Source: Novosphingobium terrae (lineage in GTDB: Bacteria; Pseudomonadota; Alphaproteobacteria; Sphingomonadales; Sphingomonadaceae). Taken from it: a DNA stretch of 64,000 nt. Positions within the stretch are counted from its first letter, which is position 1. Each line of letters opens with the position of its first letter. Shown piece after piece: positions 10,272 through 18,692 of the stretch. The position numbers were made by a program, and so were the translations under genes. The notes below the pieces were generated by a model. The model had not been told where the DNA came from. It searched no databases and worked only from the letters and a program-made list of their open reading frames with translations. The DNA lies in contig NZ_JABVZR010000002.1 of the NCBI RefSeq assembly GCF_017163935.1, forward strand, positions 62,001 to 126,000. Reading direction: 5' to 3'.

Positions 10272-12173
10272 CTAGGATGCTCTTGCCCGGCGCAGGGCTG
10301 CCCCGCGCTGGCGTCGTGCCCGCTCGCGCGCGGCATCCGACAAACTTTGCGGTGCTGCTTGCGGGGCTCCACCCAGATGCGCGGTCATCGCGCGGATCGT
10401 GGGCCGGGCGAAAAGATCGGTGATGGCGATCTTCACGCGTAGCAGATGTTCCAATTCGGCGTGGACCCGCATCCATTGCAGCGAGGTCCCGCCCAGATCA
10501 AAAAAGGCCTGATCCAAACCGATCTGAGCCGTGCCCAGAACCTGTTGCCAGATCGCCAGAATGCGCCCTTGCAGATCGTCAGTTCCAATGACGGGCTCCG
10601 CGTTTTCCGCAATAAGCCGCAGCAGTGCCGCGCGATCGACCTTGCCATTGGGTGTCAGCGGGAACGCCGCCACAGGCACGATCCGCGCGGGGCACATATG
10701 GGCTGGCAGTTGCTGGCGAAGCCGCGCGGCTGCGGCTTCAACCACCGCATCCCCCTGCCCGCAACCCACGGCGATAAAGGCCAGGATGCGCTTGCCATCG
10801 ATCACCACGCAAGCATCAGCCACCTCTTCGCCAAGACGCAGCGCCGCCTCGATCTCCCCCGGTTCCACGCGTTTGCCGTCGATCTTCACCTGACGGTCAA
10901 TCCGACCAAGGAAATCAAGGCTGCCATCCGGCAAAGCGCGAACCAGATCCCCCGTCAGATAGAGGCGCTGCGAGATGGGCGCTGGCGCCTCGACAAAGCG
11001 TTCGGCCGTCAGGGCCGCCTGCCCCAGATAGCCCAGTGCCAGCCCGTCGCCCGCTGCCGCCAGCTGCCCCTGTTCGCCCGGCACGACAGGCCGTAACGCT
11101 TCATCGACGATAAAGACCTGCGTGCCCGCAATCGCCCGCCCGATGGGAACGCGCCCCCCGGACCATGTGGCACGATCGATGGTGGCGCAGCAGGTGAAGG
11201 TGGTGTTCTCGGTCGGGCCATAGCCGTTGATCAGGCGGCAGTTCGGCACGGCAGCGAGAAAGCGCGCCACATGGTCGGGCGAAAGCACATCGCCGCCCGC
11301 GAGCAGCTGGGTGAGCCCGGCCAGAGCCTCGATCCGGCGGTCGACCATCAGATGGAACAGGCCCGCTGTCAGCCATGCGGTGGTGACCTGCTGGCCTTTG
11401 AGGACATCGGCAATGCTGTCGAGCGAAGCCTGTCCCTGTGGGACAATCGCCAGACAGCCGCCATGGAGCAGAGCGCCCCAGATTTCGAAAGTGCTGGCAT
11501 CGAAGGCCAGCGGGGCGAGATGGAGGATCACCTCCTGCGCCCCCAGATCGCAATAGTCCTGCCCCACCACCAGCCGCGCGACACCGCGATGCGGCACAAC
11601 CACGCCCTTGGGCTTGCCGGTGGAGCCGGAGGTGTACATCACATAGGCCGCGTCCCCGGGCTGGCAAAGCGTCCGGTCCGGCGCAGGCCCGTTCGCTTCA
11701 TGGCCAGCTTCATCGAGCAGCCAGAGGGTTGCGCCATGCCCCATCCCGGCCAGTCTCGGCTGCATGGCGGCATCGGCAAGCAGGATGGCCGGAGCAGCAT
11801 CGGCCAGCATATGGGCCAGTTGCGCATCGGGATAGGCCGGGTCCAGCGGGACATAGGCCGCCCCCGTTCGCACGATGGCCAGAATGGCCACCAGCGCCTG
11901 AATGGATCGACCCGCACAAAGCGCGACGAAAGCCCCCCGCCCGATCCCCGCCCCGGCCAATCGCCGGGCCAGGGCCCCTGAGCGATGCTCCAGCTCGCGA
12001 TAGGTCATGGGGGCAAAGCCGGGCTCGACGGCGGCGATGCGCCCGGCATGGCGGCGGGCGGCGTCCTCGAACAGATCGGCCAGATGGCGATGGTCAGCCA
12101 CAGGCTGCCCGCAGGCATCCGGCCCGGTTGCGGGCTTGCTGTGAAGCAGATCAGAGACGGTGTCGCTCAACAT
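10272..12173 (-). CDS. NRPS loading protein, adenylation-PCP, predicted valine-type
   Basis: About 633 residues. The ATG at 12173 (MLSDTVSD) was preferred to an upstream in-frame start because AAGGG sits about 8 bases before it. An AMP-binding adenylation domain carries YTSGSTGKPKG, FDASTFEIW, GYGPTENTT and the A10 lysine in NGKVDRA. A PCP follows with the attachment Ser in DLGGTSLQW. There is no condensation domain, so it probably loads the starter residue. Mapping the ten GrsA pocket positions by eye gives D-A-F-W-L-G-G-T-F-K, one conservative change from the classic valine code DAFWIGGTFK. The loaded residue is therefore inferred to be Val or a close branched-chain relative. It is the first gene of the minus-strand assembly-line operon and would pass its aminoacyl group to the ketosynthase of the next protein. 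Confidence 0.9.
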   Translation of the reverse strand: MLSDTVSDLLHSKPATGPDACGQPVADHRHLADLFEDAARRHAGRIAAVEPGFAPMTYRELEHRSGALARRLAGAGIGRGAFVALCAGRSIQALVAILAIVRTGAAYVPLDPAYPDAQLAHMLADAAPAILLADAAMQPRLAGMGHGATLWLLDEAGHEANGPAPDRTLCQPGDAAYVMYTSGSTGKPKGVVVPHRGVARLVVGQDYCDLGAQEVILHLAPLAFDASTFEIWGALLHGGCLAIVPQGQASLDSIADVLKGQQVTTAWLTAGLFHLMVDRRIEALAGLTQLLAGGDVLSPDHVARFLAAVPNCRLINGYGPTENTTFTCCATIDRATWSGGRVPIGRAIAGTQVFIVDEALRPVVPGEQGQLAAAGDGLALGYLGQAALTAERFVEAPAPISQRLYLTGDLVRALPDGSLDFLGRIDRQVKIDGKRVEPGEIEAALRLGEEVADACVVIDGKRILAFIAVGCGQGDAVVEAAAARLRQQLPAHMCPARIVPVAAFPLTPNGKVDRAALLRLIAENAEPVIGTDDLQGRILAIWQQVLGTAQIGLDQAFFDLGGTSLQWMRVHAELEHLLRVKIAITDLFARPTIRAMTAHLGGAPQAAPQSLSDAARERARRQRGAALRRARAS

Positions 12174-12552
12174 CTCATGGCCCTTGTCATCCTGTTGCTT
12201 TGCCGACGTCTTCCAAGCGCGACCCGGAGTCCTCCCGAAACCCGATGCCAAAGGCGCGCACGACCCGTGATAAGGATCCCTCGTATCGGGCGGCTGGGCG
12301 TGCATCTTGGGATGCTTTTGCGCCTTCGCCGCGACACAATGCGCGATGTGCGAGTGATCCCCGCCAGCAACAGTCTATGTCTTCGATGGCGCGACGGCAG
12401 GTACTATTAGGGGGAGGAATAAGGATTTGTCGTCATACCCCTATCGGAGCAGGCGCTACGCCTGATGCTCCCTTGCAGCAAAGGCGCAAGGCACGAATTC
12501 TAGGAGCTATCAACGGCCTGCTTCCGGGCTGATCGGGTGCAGTATCAATGGC
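12174..12552. other. Intergenic region between divergent NRPS and PPTase genes
   Basis: These 379 bases separate two divergent genes and must hold promoters for both directions. The minus-strand frame stays open up to 12305, so the NRPS start could be further upstream, but the ribosome binding site favours 12173. No convincing -35/-10 pair, operator palindrome or RNA was recognised. The stretch near 12405-12440 is locally AT-richer than the flanking coding DNA and is the most promoter-like part. Confidence 0.4.
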
Positions 12553-13389
12553 ATGATTTCAGGCGAGACAGGCCGCATGGACAGGGCGATGCGTACAAGG
12601 ATGCACTCACCTATCTTCTCACAGGACGTGCCGGTTCATGCCGCATCCTGGGCGCTTGACGGCGCGGGGATGGACAGCGGCACGGCGGTCCGCTTGAGAC
12701 GGTTGCACCATCCTGAAACCCCCGGCACGCAATGGCCGTTGAAGGAAGAGCTCTGGCTGTGGCTCGGGGCGGAGGCTACCCCTTTGGCGGAGCTGCCCGC
12801 CTGTCTCTCCGGGGCAGAACAGGACCGCGCGGCCCGCTTCCGCTTCGAGCAGGACAGATGGAGCTATATGGCGGCCCATGCCGGCCTGCGCCTGCTGCTG
12901 GGGCGCCTGCTGGATGAGGCGCCGCCCAGCATCGCCTTCCACACATTGCCCGGCGGCAAACCGGTGCTATGCCCCTCGCGCTACGGCGCGCACCGTGCCG
13001 CCGCGCTGCACTTCAGCATCAGCCATAGCCGGGGATTGGTCGCCGTCGCCCTTTCGGGGAGCCCGGTAGGGGTGGATGTCGAACGAGTCCGTCTGCTGGA
13101 GGATATGGCGCAGCTGGTCGCGCGTTTTATGGCGCCCGAAGCGCTGGCCGCCTTCACGGCTACAACAAACCCGCAGGACAGGATGGCGCTGTTCTACCGC
13201 AACTGGACGCTGGGCGAAGCGCTGGTGAAGGCGCATGGCGAAGGGATCGGCGAGGGGTTTGGCAGCTTTGCCTTCACCCAGTCCGGCCCGCCGCGTCTGA
13301 CCAGAACGCCGCCCGGCTGGGGCCCCTCGGACCGCTGGCGTCTCGGCCATGACGTGGCCGGGGCTGAACACCGGGCGCGGGCGGCCTGA
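12553..13389 (+). CDS. 4'-phosphopantetheinyl transferase, Sfp/Gsp family
   Basis: About 278 residues, usual for the Sfp class. These enzymes move the phosphopantetheine arm of CoA onto the conserved Ser of carrier proteins. The Mg-binding signature GVDVE is near residue 172 and the second motif WTLGEALVKAHGEG near 217. The usual WTxKEA lysine is Gly here, while the Glu and the later Lys remain. HFSISHSRG, the substrate-binding strand, is present. It lies head to head with the NRPS operon and probably activates its two PCPs and one ACP. The flippase gene begins 7 bases downstream. The start is uncertain because several in-frame ATGs (12577, 12589, 12601) lack a clear ribosome binding site. 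Confidence 0.88.
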   Translation: MISGETGRMDRAMRTRMHSPIFSQDVPVHAASWALDGAGMDSGTAVRLRRLHHPETPGTQWPLKEELWLWLGAEATPLAELPACLSGAEQDRAARFRFEQDRWSYMAAHAGLRLLLGRLLDEAPPSIAFHTLPGGKPVLCPSRYGAHRAAALHFSISHSRGLVAVALSGSPVGVDVERVRLLEDMAQLVARFMAPEALAAFTATTNPQDRMALFYRNWTLGEALVKAHGEGIGEGFGSFAFTQSGPPRLTRTPPGWGPSDRWRLGHDVAGAEHRARAA

Positions 13390-13396
13390 GCATGTC

Positions 13397-14908
13397 ATGA
13401 CCAACCAGACCAACACCCCCGGCCTGCATGACAAGGTGGCCAAAGGCAGCCTGTTCCTGTTGTTCAACCGGCTCGCCATCAAATCGATGGATGTCGTGAT
13501 CCTGATGGTGTTGACGCGCCTGCTGATGCCTGCCGATTTCGGGCGGGTCGCCATCGCGCTGTCGACCATCCAGATCATCGAGACCGTGCTGGACCTTCAG
13601 ACCGGCATCGCCCTGCTGCAGATCAATCCCATCACCCGCGCGCATCTCGATACGGCCTTCACCATTGCCCTGCTGCGGGGGCTGGCGATCATGGTGCTGA
13701 TGGTGCTGGCCTCGGTGCCGCTGGCGCGGTTTTATCGCGACGATCACCTTGTCGCGCTGATCTGCGCGCTCTCGGTCGTGCCTTTGCTGCGCAGCGCGCG
13801 CAGCCCGAGGATGTTCCACTTTTTCAAGACGCTCAGGTTTGGCCCCGAAGCCACCGCCGATCTTGTCGGCAAGATCGCGGCGCTGGTGCTGTCGGTCAGC
13901 ATCGGGGTGATCACCCACAGCTATTGGGCGATTGCGGCGGGCGCCATCGCCGCACCGCTGTTCACCTCGCTGTTTTCCTATGCGCTCTGCCCCTATTGGC
14001 CGGGCTTCACGCTGCAGCATCGCCCGCTGTTCTACCGCTATATGGGCTGGGGACTGGCCGGGCAGCTGTGCAGCGCGCTCAACTGGCAGACCGACCGTTT
14101 CGTGCTGGGCAAGATGGTCACGGATGAGGCGCTGGGCCTGTTTACCACCGCGCGCGACTTTGCCGGAACCGCCTTCAAGATCGTGATGGACACGCTGATG
14201 CGCCCGGTGCTGGCCGGGCTGTCAGCCACCAACGGCGAGCCCGAACGCATGATCCGCGCCTATGGCAAGGTGCTTTCCGCCACGATGGCAATCGCACTGC
14301 CTGTCGGGCTTGGGCAGGCGCTGCTGGCACCGGAAATCGTGGCGGTGCTGCTGGGGCCGCGCTGGGGGGCGGCAGCACCGATCTTCGCACTGGTGTCGCT
14401 GGCCATGATCCTTGCTTTCTTCTCCAGCGTGACGAGCAATCTGTTCTACGCCATGGGGCGGCCCGATCTGGTGTTCCAGCGCAATTTCCTCGATCTGCTG
14501 TTCAGATTTCCCGCCACGATCCTGGGCATCGCCATGATGGGGCTGCAAGGCGCGGTCTATGCGCTGATCGCGGCGGAGGTGCTGCTGGCGGTCATCTGCC
14601 AGCTCTCGGTCAGGCGGCTGCTGGGGCTGTCACTGCCATGGGTGATCGCGCGGATCTGGCGCAGTCTGGTGAGCGGTGCGGCCATGGCGCTGGTGCTGTG
14701 GCTGGCGCTTCCGCTGTTTCCTCATGCGCCGGGTGTGCTGCCCGCGCTGCTGACCATGCTGGCGCTGGTGCCGCTGGGCGCGGCCACCTATGGTGGCGTG
14801 CATCTCATCGCCTGGGCGCTGAACGGCAATCCCGAGGGCATTGAGGGGCAGGCCATCACCTTCGTGACGCAGCGCCTTACGCGAAGCCGGACACCCGCCT
14901 CGATCTAG
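13397..14908 (+). CDS. Lipopolysaccharide/EPS flippase, MOP superfamily (Wzx/WzxC-like)
   Basis: About 503 residues, the usual size for a polysaccharide flippase. The protein is almost entirely hydrophobic helices with short polar loops, consistent with 12-14 membrane segments. It starts with a short polar N-terminus, then GSLFLLFNRLAIKSMDVVIL. The ATG at 13397 was chosen because it follows the PPTase stop by 7 bases. Likely role: flipping lipid-linked saccharide repeat units across the inner membrane for EPS assembly. Its stop overlaps tail to tail with the GH16 gene. Its place directly after the PPTase is odd: either the two cluster borders abut, or the protein exports something linked to the peptide product. 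Confidence 0.85.
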   Translation: MTNQTNTPGLHDKVAKGSLFLLFNRLAIKSMDVVILMVLTRLLMPADFGRVAIALSTIQIIETVLDLQTGIALLQINPITRAHLDTAFTIALLRGLAIMVLMVLASVPLARFYRDDHLVALICALSVVPLLRSARSPRMFHFFKTLRFGPEATADLVGKIAALVLSVSIGVITHSYWAIAAGAIAAPLFTSLFSYALCPYWPGFTLQHRPLFYRYMGWGLAGQLCSALNWQTDRFVLGKMVTDEALGLFTTARDFAGTAFKIVMDTLMRPVLAGLSATNGEPERMIRAYGKVLSATMAIALPVGLGQALLAPEIVAVLLGPRWGAAAPIFALVSLAMILAFFSSVTSNLFYAMGRPDLVFQRNFLDLLFRFPATILGIAMMGLQGAVYALIAAEVLLAVICQLSVRRLLGLSLPWVIARIWRSLVSGAAMALVLWLALPLFPHAPGVLPALLTMLALVPLGAATYGGVHLIAWALNGNPEGIEGQAITFVTQRLTRSRTPASI

Positions 14909-15723
14909 TCAGGTTTGCGCTGATAGACATGGATATAATCGACCCAGAGATAGGACGGTTCAGGCGTATCCTTGATCGGCCAGCCCGAACCAAGCGCCAG
15001 ATCGACCAGCGGATAGAAGCAGCTGCTGTAACTGGGCGGCGCAGGCGCATGCCAGCTTTCCCGGCGATCGAGGTAGAAATGCACCTCGCTGGGTGTCACC
15101 TCCACGCCATAGGTGTGGAACTGCGCCGAAAGGCTGCCGGGCGGCACGCTGATCACGGATCGCTCGCCCTCATTGGGCTGGCCGAACTGGGATTTCCAGA
15201 CATGCCAGGTCGAGACGATATGACTGTCATCGCGGCCGTAATATTCCATCACGTCGATTTCGGCTGAGCCCTTCGACTTGTCCCGTCCGATCAGCCAGAA
15301 GGACGGCCAGACCCCCGGCCCGGGCGGCAGCTTCATCCGCGCCTCGAAATAGCCGTATTGCTGGCAAAAGCCGCGATCCTTTGGATCGACCGCAGACAAC
15401 AGGCCCGAAAACCATGTGCCCTTGGCATTCTTGCGCGCCTCGATCCGCAGCACGCCATCCTTGACCGTGAAGGGAAAGCCCGGCTCGGGATCGGCAAAGG
15501 CCGCATCGCCGAAATCGCCCGCCCAGGGCGTATGCGCGATCCAGCGGCTATGACCATCGCCCCATGCGCTGACGCTCAGATCGTTGAAATCTTCCGCAAA
15601 GGTCAGCGTGTAATGCGAGAGATCGATGGGAGCCGCCGGGGCGGTCATCGCCTTGCTTCCGGACAGCAGGAAAGGCGCCATCGCCAGCAAGGCGACGGCC
15701 CGCTTCAACCCCAACCGTGTCAT
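14905..15723 (-). CDS. Secreted glycoside hydrolase family 16 (endo-beta-glucanase type)
   Basis: About 272 residues with an N-terminal signal peptide (hydrophobic residues about 8-22). The GH16 signature ExDxxE is present as EIDVME, giving nucleophile Glu155 and acid/base Glu160. The N-terminal strand YTLTFAEDFND and C-terminal WVDYIHVYQ are typical of the family. GH16 enzymes in EPS loci, such as ExoK and ExsH, cut beta-linked polymers and set chain length or release the polysaccharide. The upstream GT4 gene overlaps its start by four bases (ATGA), so the two are coupled. Confidence 0.9.
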   Translation of the reverse strand: MTRLGLKRAVALLAMAPFLLSGSKAMTAPAAPIDLSHYTLTFAEDFNDLSVSAWGDGHSRWIAHTPWAGDFGDAAFADPEPGFPFTVKDGVLRIEARKNAKGTWFSGLLSAVDPKDRGFCQQYGYFEARMKLPPGPGVWPSFWLIGRDKSKGSAEIDVMEYYGRDDSHIVSTWHVWKSQFGQPNEGERSVISVPPGSLSAQFHTYGVEVTPSEVHFYLDRRESWHAPAPPSYSSCFYPLVDLALGSGWPIKDTPEPSYLWVDYIHVYQRKPD

Positions 15724-16946
15724 TGCGGCAGAGCTCCTTCCGGCACCTGCACCCTTTCCGCCCGCCGCTCCAGACCGCGTGCCTCGCGATAGACATCCAC
15801 GGTTTCGCGCGCCATCCGCTCAACCGTCCAATGCGCCCTGCCGTCCTGCGCGGCCTGCCGCAACCGGGCCAGCTCCGCGCTGTCACCGATCACCGCCTGC
15901 AAGGCCTCGGCCAGTTGCGCGCTGTTGCCCGCCGTGAAAAGGCGCCCGCTCTTGCCGAAATCCAGGATCTCCGGATTGCCGCCGACATCGCTGGCGATGC
16001 AGGCGCACCCCATCTGCCGGGCCTCGATCAGCGCCAGAGCACAAGGCTCGGCCAGCGAAGCCAGCACAAAGACATCGGCCCCGGCCAGCACGCTCAGGGG
16101 ATCGGTCATATAGCCCATGAAATGGATGTCCCCCGCATGCCCGCTCGCCGCCGCCTGTTCCTCAAGCGCCTCACGCGCAGGGCCCGCGCCCACGATGTAG
16201 AGATGCGCTTGCGTGCCCCGCCCGCGCAGGGCGGCAAAGGCGTCGATCAGCGTGTCGATGCCCTTGCGCGGATGCAACCCGGCGACGGTGACGATGGCCG
16301 GGCGCTCGAGCGTGGCGGCCTCGAAAGGGGTCGGTGCCCGGCGCGCGCCATTCACCGTGCCATTGTGCACCACGCGCAGCTTGGGGCCGGGGATGCCTTT
16401 CTCGATCATCTCGCGCCGCACGGCATCGCTGACCGCGATGACCAGATCGCCAAACCCCATCAGTCGGCTCTGGCGGTCGAAGGAGTTGTGCAGCGTGGTG
16501 ATCAGGCGGTAACCGCCCAGCGGCTTGAGCAGCCATGCCAGCATTGCGCTGGACACCATATGTGCATGCACGATATCGGGCCGTGTGCGCCGCAGCACAA
16601 TCGCCAGATCGCGCAGCATGGACATGACCTGCATCACGCCGCCCTCAGGCACTTCGATAAAGGTCACTCCATGCCGGGCCAGAACCGGTGCGAAGTGACC
16701 CGCTCCCGCCACGAAAAGCACCTCATGCCCCAGCCGCGCCTGTTCGCAGGCCAGATCGACCGCCACCTCGACATGGCCGTTGGCTTTCCGTGAATGTTTG
16801 AGGAGATGGACGATCCGCACGATGCGCTGGTCTCCGAATATAAGCGGGCGCGCGATGCCTCGCGCGGGCGCCATCTGGTTGCAGGCAGCTATATCCCTGT
16901 AAAAGCAGCGGGGCATGTGCGCAAAGGGATGATGTCCGTCTGCCAT
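15720..16946 (-). CDS. Glycosyltransferase family 4
   Basis: About 408 residues, a two-domain GT-B protein. The N-terminal Rossmann part begins VRIVHLLKHS, with GHVEVAVDLACEQARLGHEV after it. The C-terminal donor-binding part has the E-x7-E motif in LAEPCALALIEARQMG and then DVGGNPEI. Members use nucleotide sugars to extend lipid-linked saccharides at the inner membrane. The start at 16946 has AAGGAG about 13 bases upstream, slightly far; the Met at 16874 is an alternative. The gene overlaps the GH16 start by ATGA and forms a two-gene operon with it. Donor and acceptor cannot be deduced. Confidence 0.9.
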   Translation of the reverse strand: MADGHHPFAHMPRCFYRDIAACNQMAPARGIARPLIFGDQRIVRIVHLLKHSRKANGHVEVAVDLACEQARLGHEVLFVAGAGHFAPVLARHGVTFIEVPEGGVMQVMSMLRDLAIVLRRTRPDIVHAHMVSSAMLAWLLKPLGGYRLITTLHNSFDRQSRLMGFGDLVIAVSDAVRREMIEKGIPGPKLRVVHNGTVNGARRAPTPFEAATLERPAIVTVAGLHPRKGIDTLIDAFAALRGRGTQAHLYIVGAGPAREALEEQAAASGHAGDIHFMGYMTDPLSVLAGADVFVLASLAEPCALALIEARQMGCACIASDVGGNPEILDFGKSGRLFTAGNSAQLAEALQAVIGDSAELARLRQAAQDGRAHWTVERMARETVDVYREARGLERRAERVQVPEGALPQ

Positions 16947-17423
16947 CTGCCCGGGACTACTCCTTAGGCTTTACCCCCTGATCTTTGCTGCACGACAAGC
17001 AGGCTAATCATTCGAGATTAGTGCTAACTCGGCTTTCCTCAAACGCGCCATCGCATTACACTGGTGCCCGCTCACCCACGATTGAACACCTCATCCCATG
17101 GAACCGGCAACTCATCCGGCACACTGTAAAATCGCGGTTGGCACGCGAGATAAAACGGGCAAAGTTTCGCCATCTCTGCGGCGAAGGATGCCCGGATCTG
17201 CATGAGCAAACGCTCGGGAAGGCGCATGGAAATGCTGCACCCGTCGCCATGCTCACGCACTGGAATTGAGAGGAATGATTGACTGGAAGACGTGCGAAGA
17301 AACAAGAATTACATCGATCTCCAGTAGCTTACCAGAATCACAGCTGCACGACAGCATCATCCAAGGTCCCGGGACAAAGTCCTTGACCAAGAATGGGTCG
17401 GCCCAAAGAGGAAGGAAAGAAAC
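16947..17423. other. Intergenic region, no confident gene
   Basis: About 477 bases between divergent genes. It should carry promoters for the minus-strand GT4-GH16 pair and for the small plus-strand gene at 17424. A weak minus-strand open frame (17072-17305, TTG start) contains ISMRLPERLLMQIRAS, which loosely recalls a ribbon-helix-helix antitoxin strand. Its remainder is not recognisable, so it was not called. No RNA or repeat was seen. Confidence 0.35.
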
Positions 17424-17657
17424 TTGCCGCCAACCGATCAGCGCCCGATTGATTTTTCGGAATTTGCCGAAGTCGCGCAGGTCTTCACGGACAGCTATAC
17501 GCGGCTGATCCGCAATGGCTCCCCCGCCTCCGAAATCGCCTGGGCCATGCTGGGCGCCACGCTGAACGTCTATGAGATGTTCGGCCTGCGGGGTGAATTG
17601 CCCGGCCTGTTTCGCAACCTTGCCGATGAAATCGAAATGGACACGAAGATCAACTGA
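17424..17657 (+). CDS. Small protein of unknown function (77 aa)
   Basis: Not recognised. The start is TTG, supported by a strong purine-rich site (GAGGAAGG) about 8 bases upstream. The protein is soluble and predicted helical, with no signal peptide or membrane segment; a central stretch reads YEMFGLRGELPGLFRNLADE. It stands alone between divergent EPS genes, 137 bases before the GT2 gene. It could be a small regulator or chaperone of the locus, but nothing in the sequence proves a role. Amino-acid composition and the ribosome binding site favour a real gene. Confidence 0.55.
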   Translation: MPPTDQRPIDFSEFAEVAQVFTDSYTRLIRNGSPASEIAWAMLGATLNVYEMFGLRGELPGLFRNLADEIEMDTKIN

Positions 17658-17794
17658 AGGCACCGGCTGAGCGATTCTCCCACACGCTCACCCTTTCGGC
17701 TATATCCTTAAGGTTTCTTCCTGAGGGAAGTCCTTGCCGGTAAGCTCCACAAAGACCGCGATATAGCGATCGCCGATGGAGCGAGCACCCCATC

Positions 17795-18661
17795 ATGCGC
17801 ATTCACGTAATCTTTGCGACAACCGGCAGGGCCGAGGTTCTTGGCAAGGTTGTCAGCCGTTTGAAGGACCAGACCCGGGCTCCTGATGGTGTTATCGTCG
17901 TGGGAACCTGCCCCGCCGATGTTGCGGGTGTGGAGGGGACGTTCCCCCGTCTCCAGGTCATCATCACCGCCAAAGGCTTGTGCAACCAGCGCAATGCCGG
18001 GCTTGCCGCCCTTGGCGATCAGGGCGATGTCGTGGTCTTCTTCGATGACGACTTCGTGCCAGCCCATGACTTTCTGGAACAGGTCGAAACGCTGATGTCT
18101 GCCGACGAAAGCATCGTCGGCCTGACTGGCCAGCTCGTTCGGGACGGCGCGCAGACCGGATCGCTGATCTTCGAGGAGGCGGTGCACCAGCTCGATGTGC
18201 TGCATGAGCGCCCCTCTATGGGCGAAGCGCGCACGGCCTGGCTCTATGGCTGCAACATGGTGATCCGCCTGAGCGCGACCCCCCAGTTGCGCTTCGATGA
18301 AGCCCTGCCGCTCTATGGCTGGCAGGAGGACGTGGATTTCAGCAGCAGGCTGGCCCGGCATGGCAGGCTCTACCGCACGGCAGCGCTGACCGGCATCCAT
18401 CTGGGCGTGCGCGGCGGGCGGACATCCGGGCTACGGCTTGGCTATTCGCAGATCGCCAATGTCATCTATCTGCGGCGCAAAGGGACCATCCGCTTCCTGC
18501 ATGGCTGGCGCATTCTGACCTGCAATGTCGCGGCCAACATGCTGGGCAGCCTCACCACCAACTCCCCGGTGGACCGGCGCGGCCGGCTGAAAGGCAACTG
18601 GCTGGCGATGCGCGATCTGACCAGCGGCAGGATCGATCCGCGCCGGGTTCTCGCACTGTGA
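17795..18661 (+). CDS. Glycosyltransferase family 2
   Basis: About 288 residues, a GT-A fold enzyme. It begins MRIHVIFATTGRAEVL and has the metal-binding acidic motif in VVVFFDDDFVP near residues 83-93. A later acidic pair in YGWQEDVDFSSRLA matches the [ED]ED region that positions the acceptor. There is no obvious transmembrane helix, so it is probably a peripheral inner-membrane enzyme adding one sugar to the EPS repeat unit. The next gene, a GT4, starts 31 bases downstream on the same strand. Sugar specificity cannot be read from the sequence. Confidence 0.9.
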   Translation: MRIHVIFATTGRAEVLGKVVSRLKDQTRAPDGVIVVGTCPADVAGVEGTFPRLQVIITAKGLCNQRNAGLAALGDQGDVVVFFDDDFVPAHDFLEQVETLMSADESIVGLTGQLVRDGAQTGSLIFEEAVHQLDVLHERPSMGEARTAWLYGCNMVIRLSATPQLRFDEALPLYGWQEDVDFSSRLARHGRLYRTAALTGIHLGVRGGRTSGLRLGYSQIANVIYLRRKGTIRFLHGWRILTCNVAANMLGSLTTNSPVDRRGRLKGNWLAMRDLTSGRIDPRRVLAL

Positions 18662-18692
18662 TCGGGCTCCGCATAAGGCGCGCGCTGCAGCG

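Noticed and set aside
4568..10423. Two very long plus-strand frames (4568-7126 and 8033-10423) across the megasynthase gene
   Set aside because: Antisense shadows of the PKS-NRPS, whose KS, AT, aminotransferase, C, A and PCP motifs are unambiguous.
16985..17305. Small frames on both strands in the gap before 17424, one with a ribbon-helix-helix-like strand
   Set aside because: The match is limited to about fifteen residues, the rest is unlike any antitoxin, and start signals are weak.
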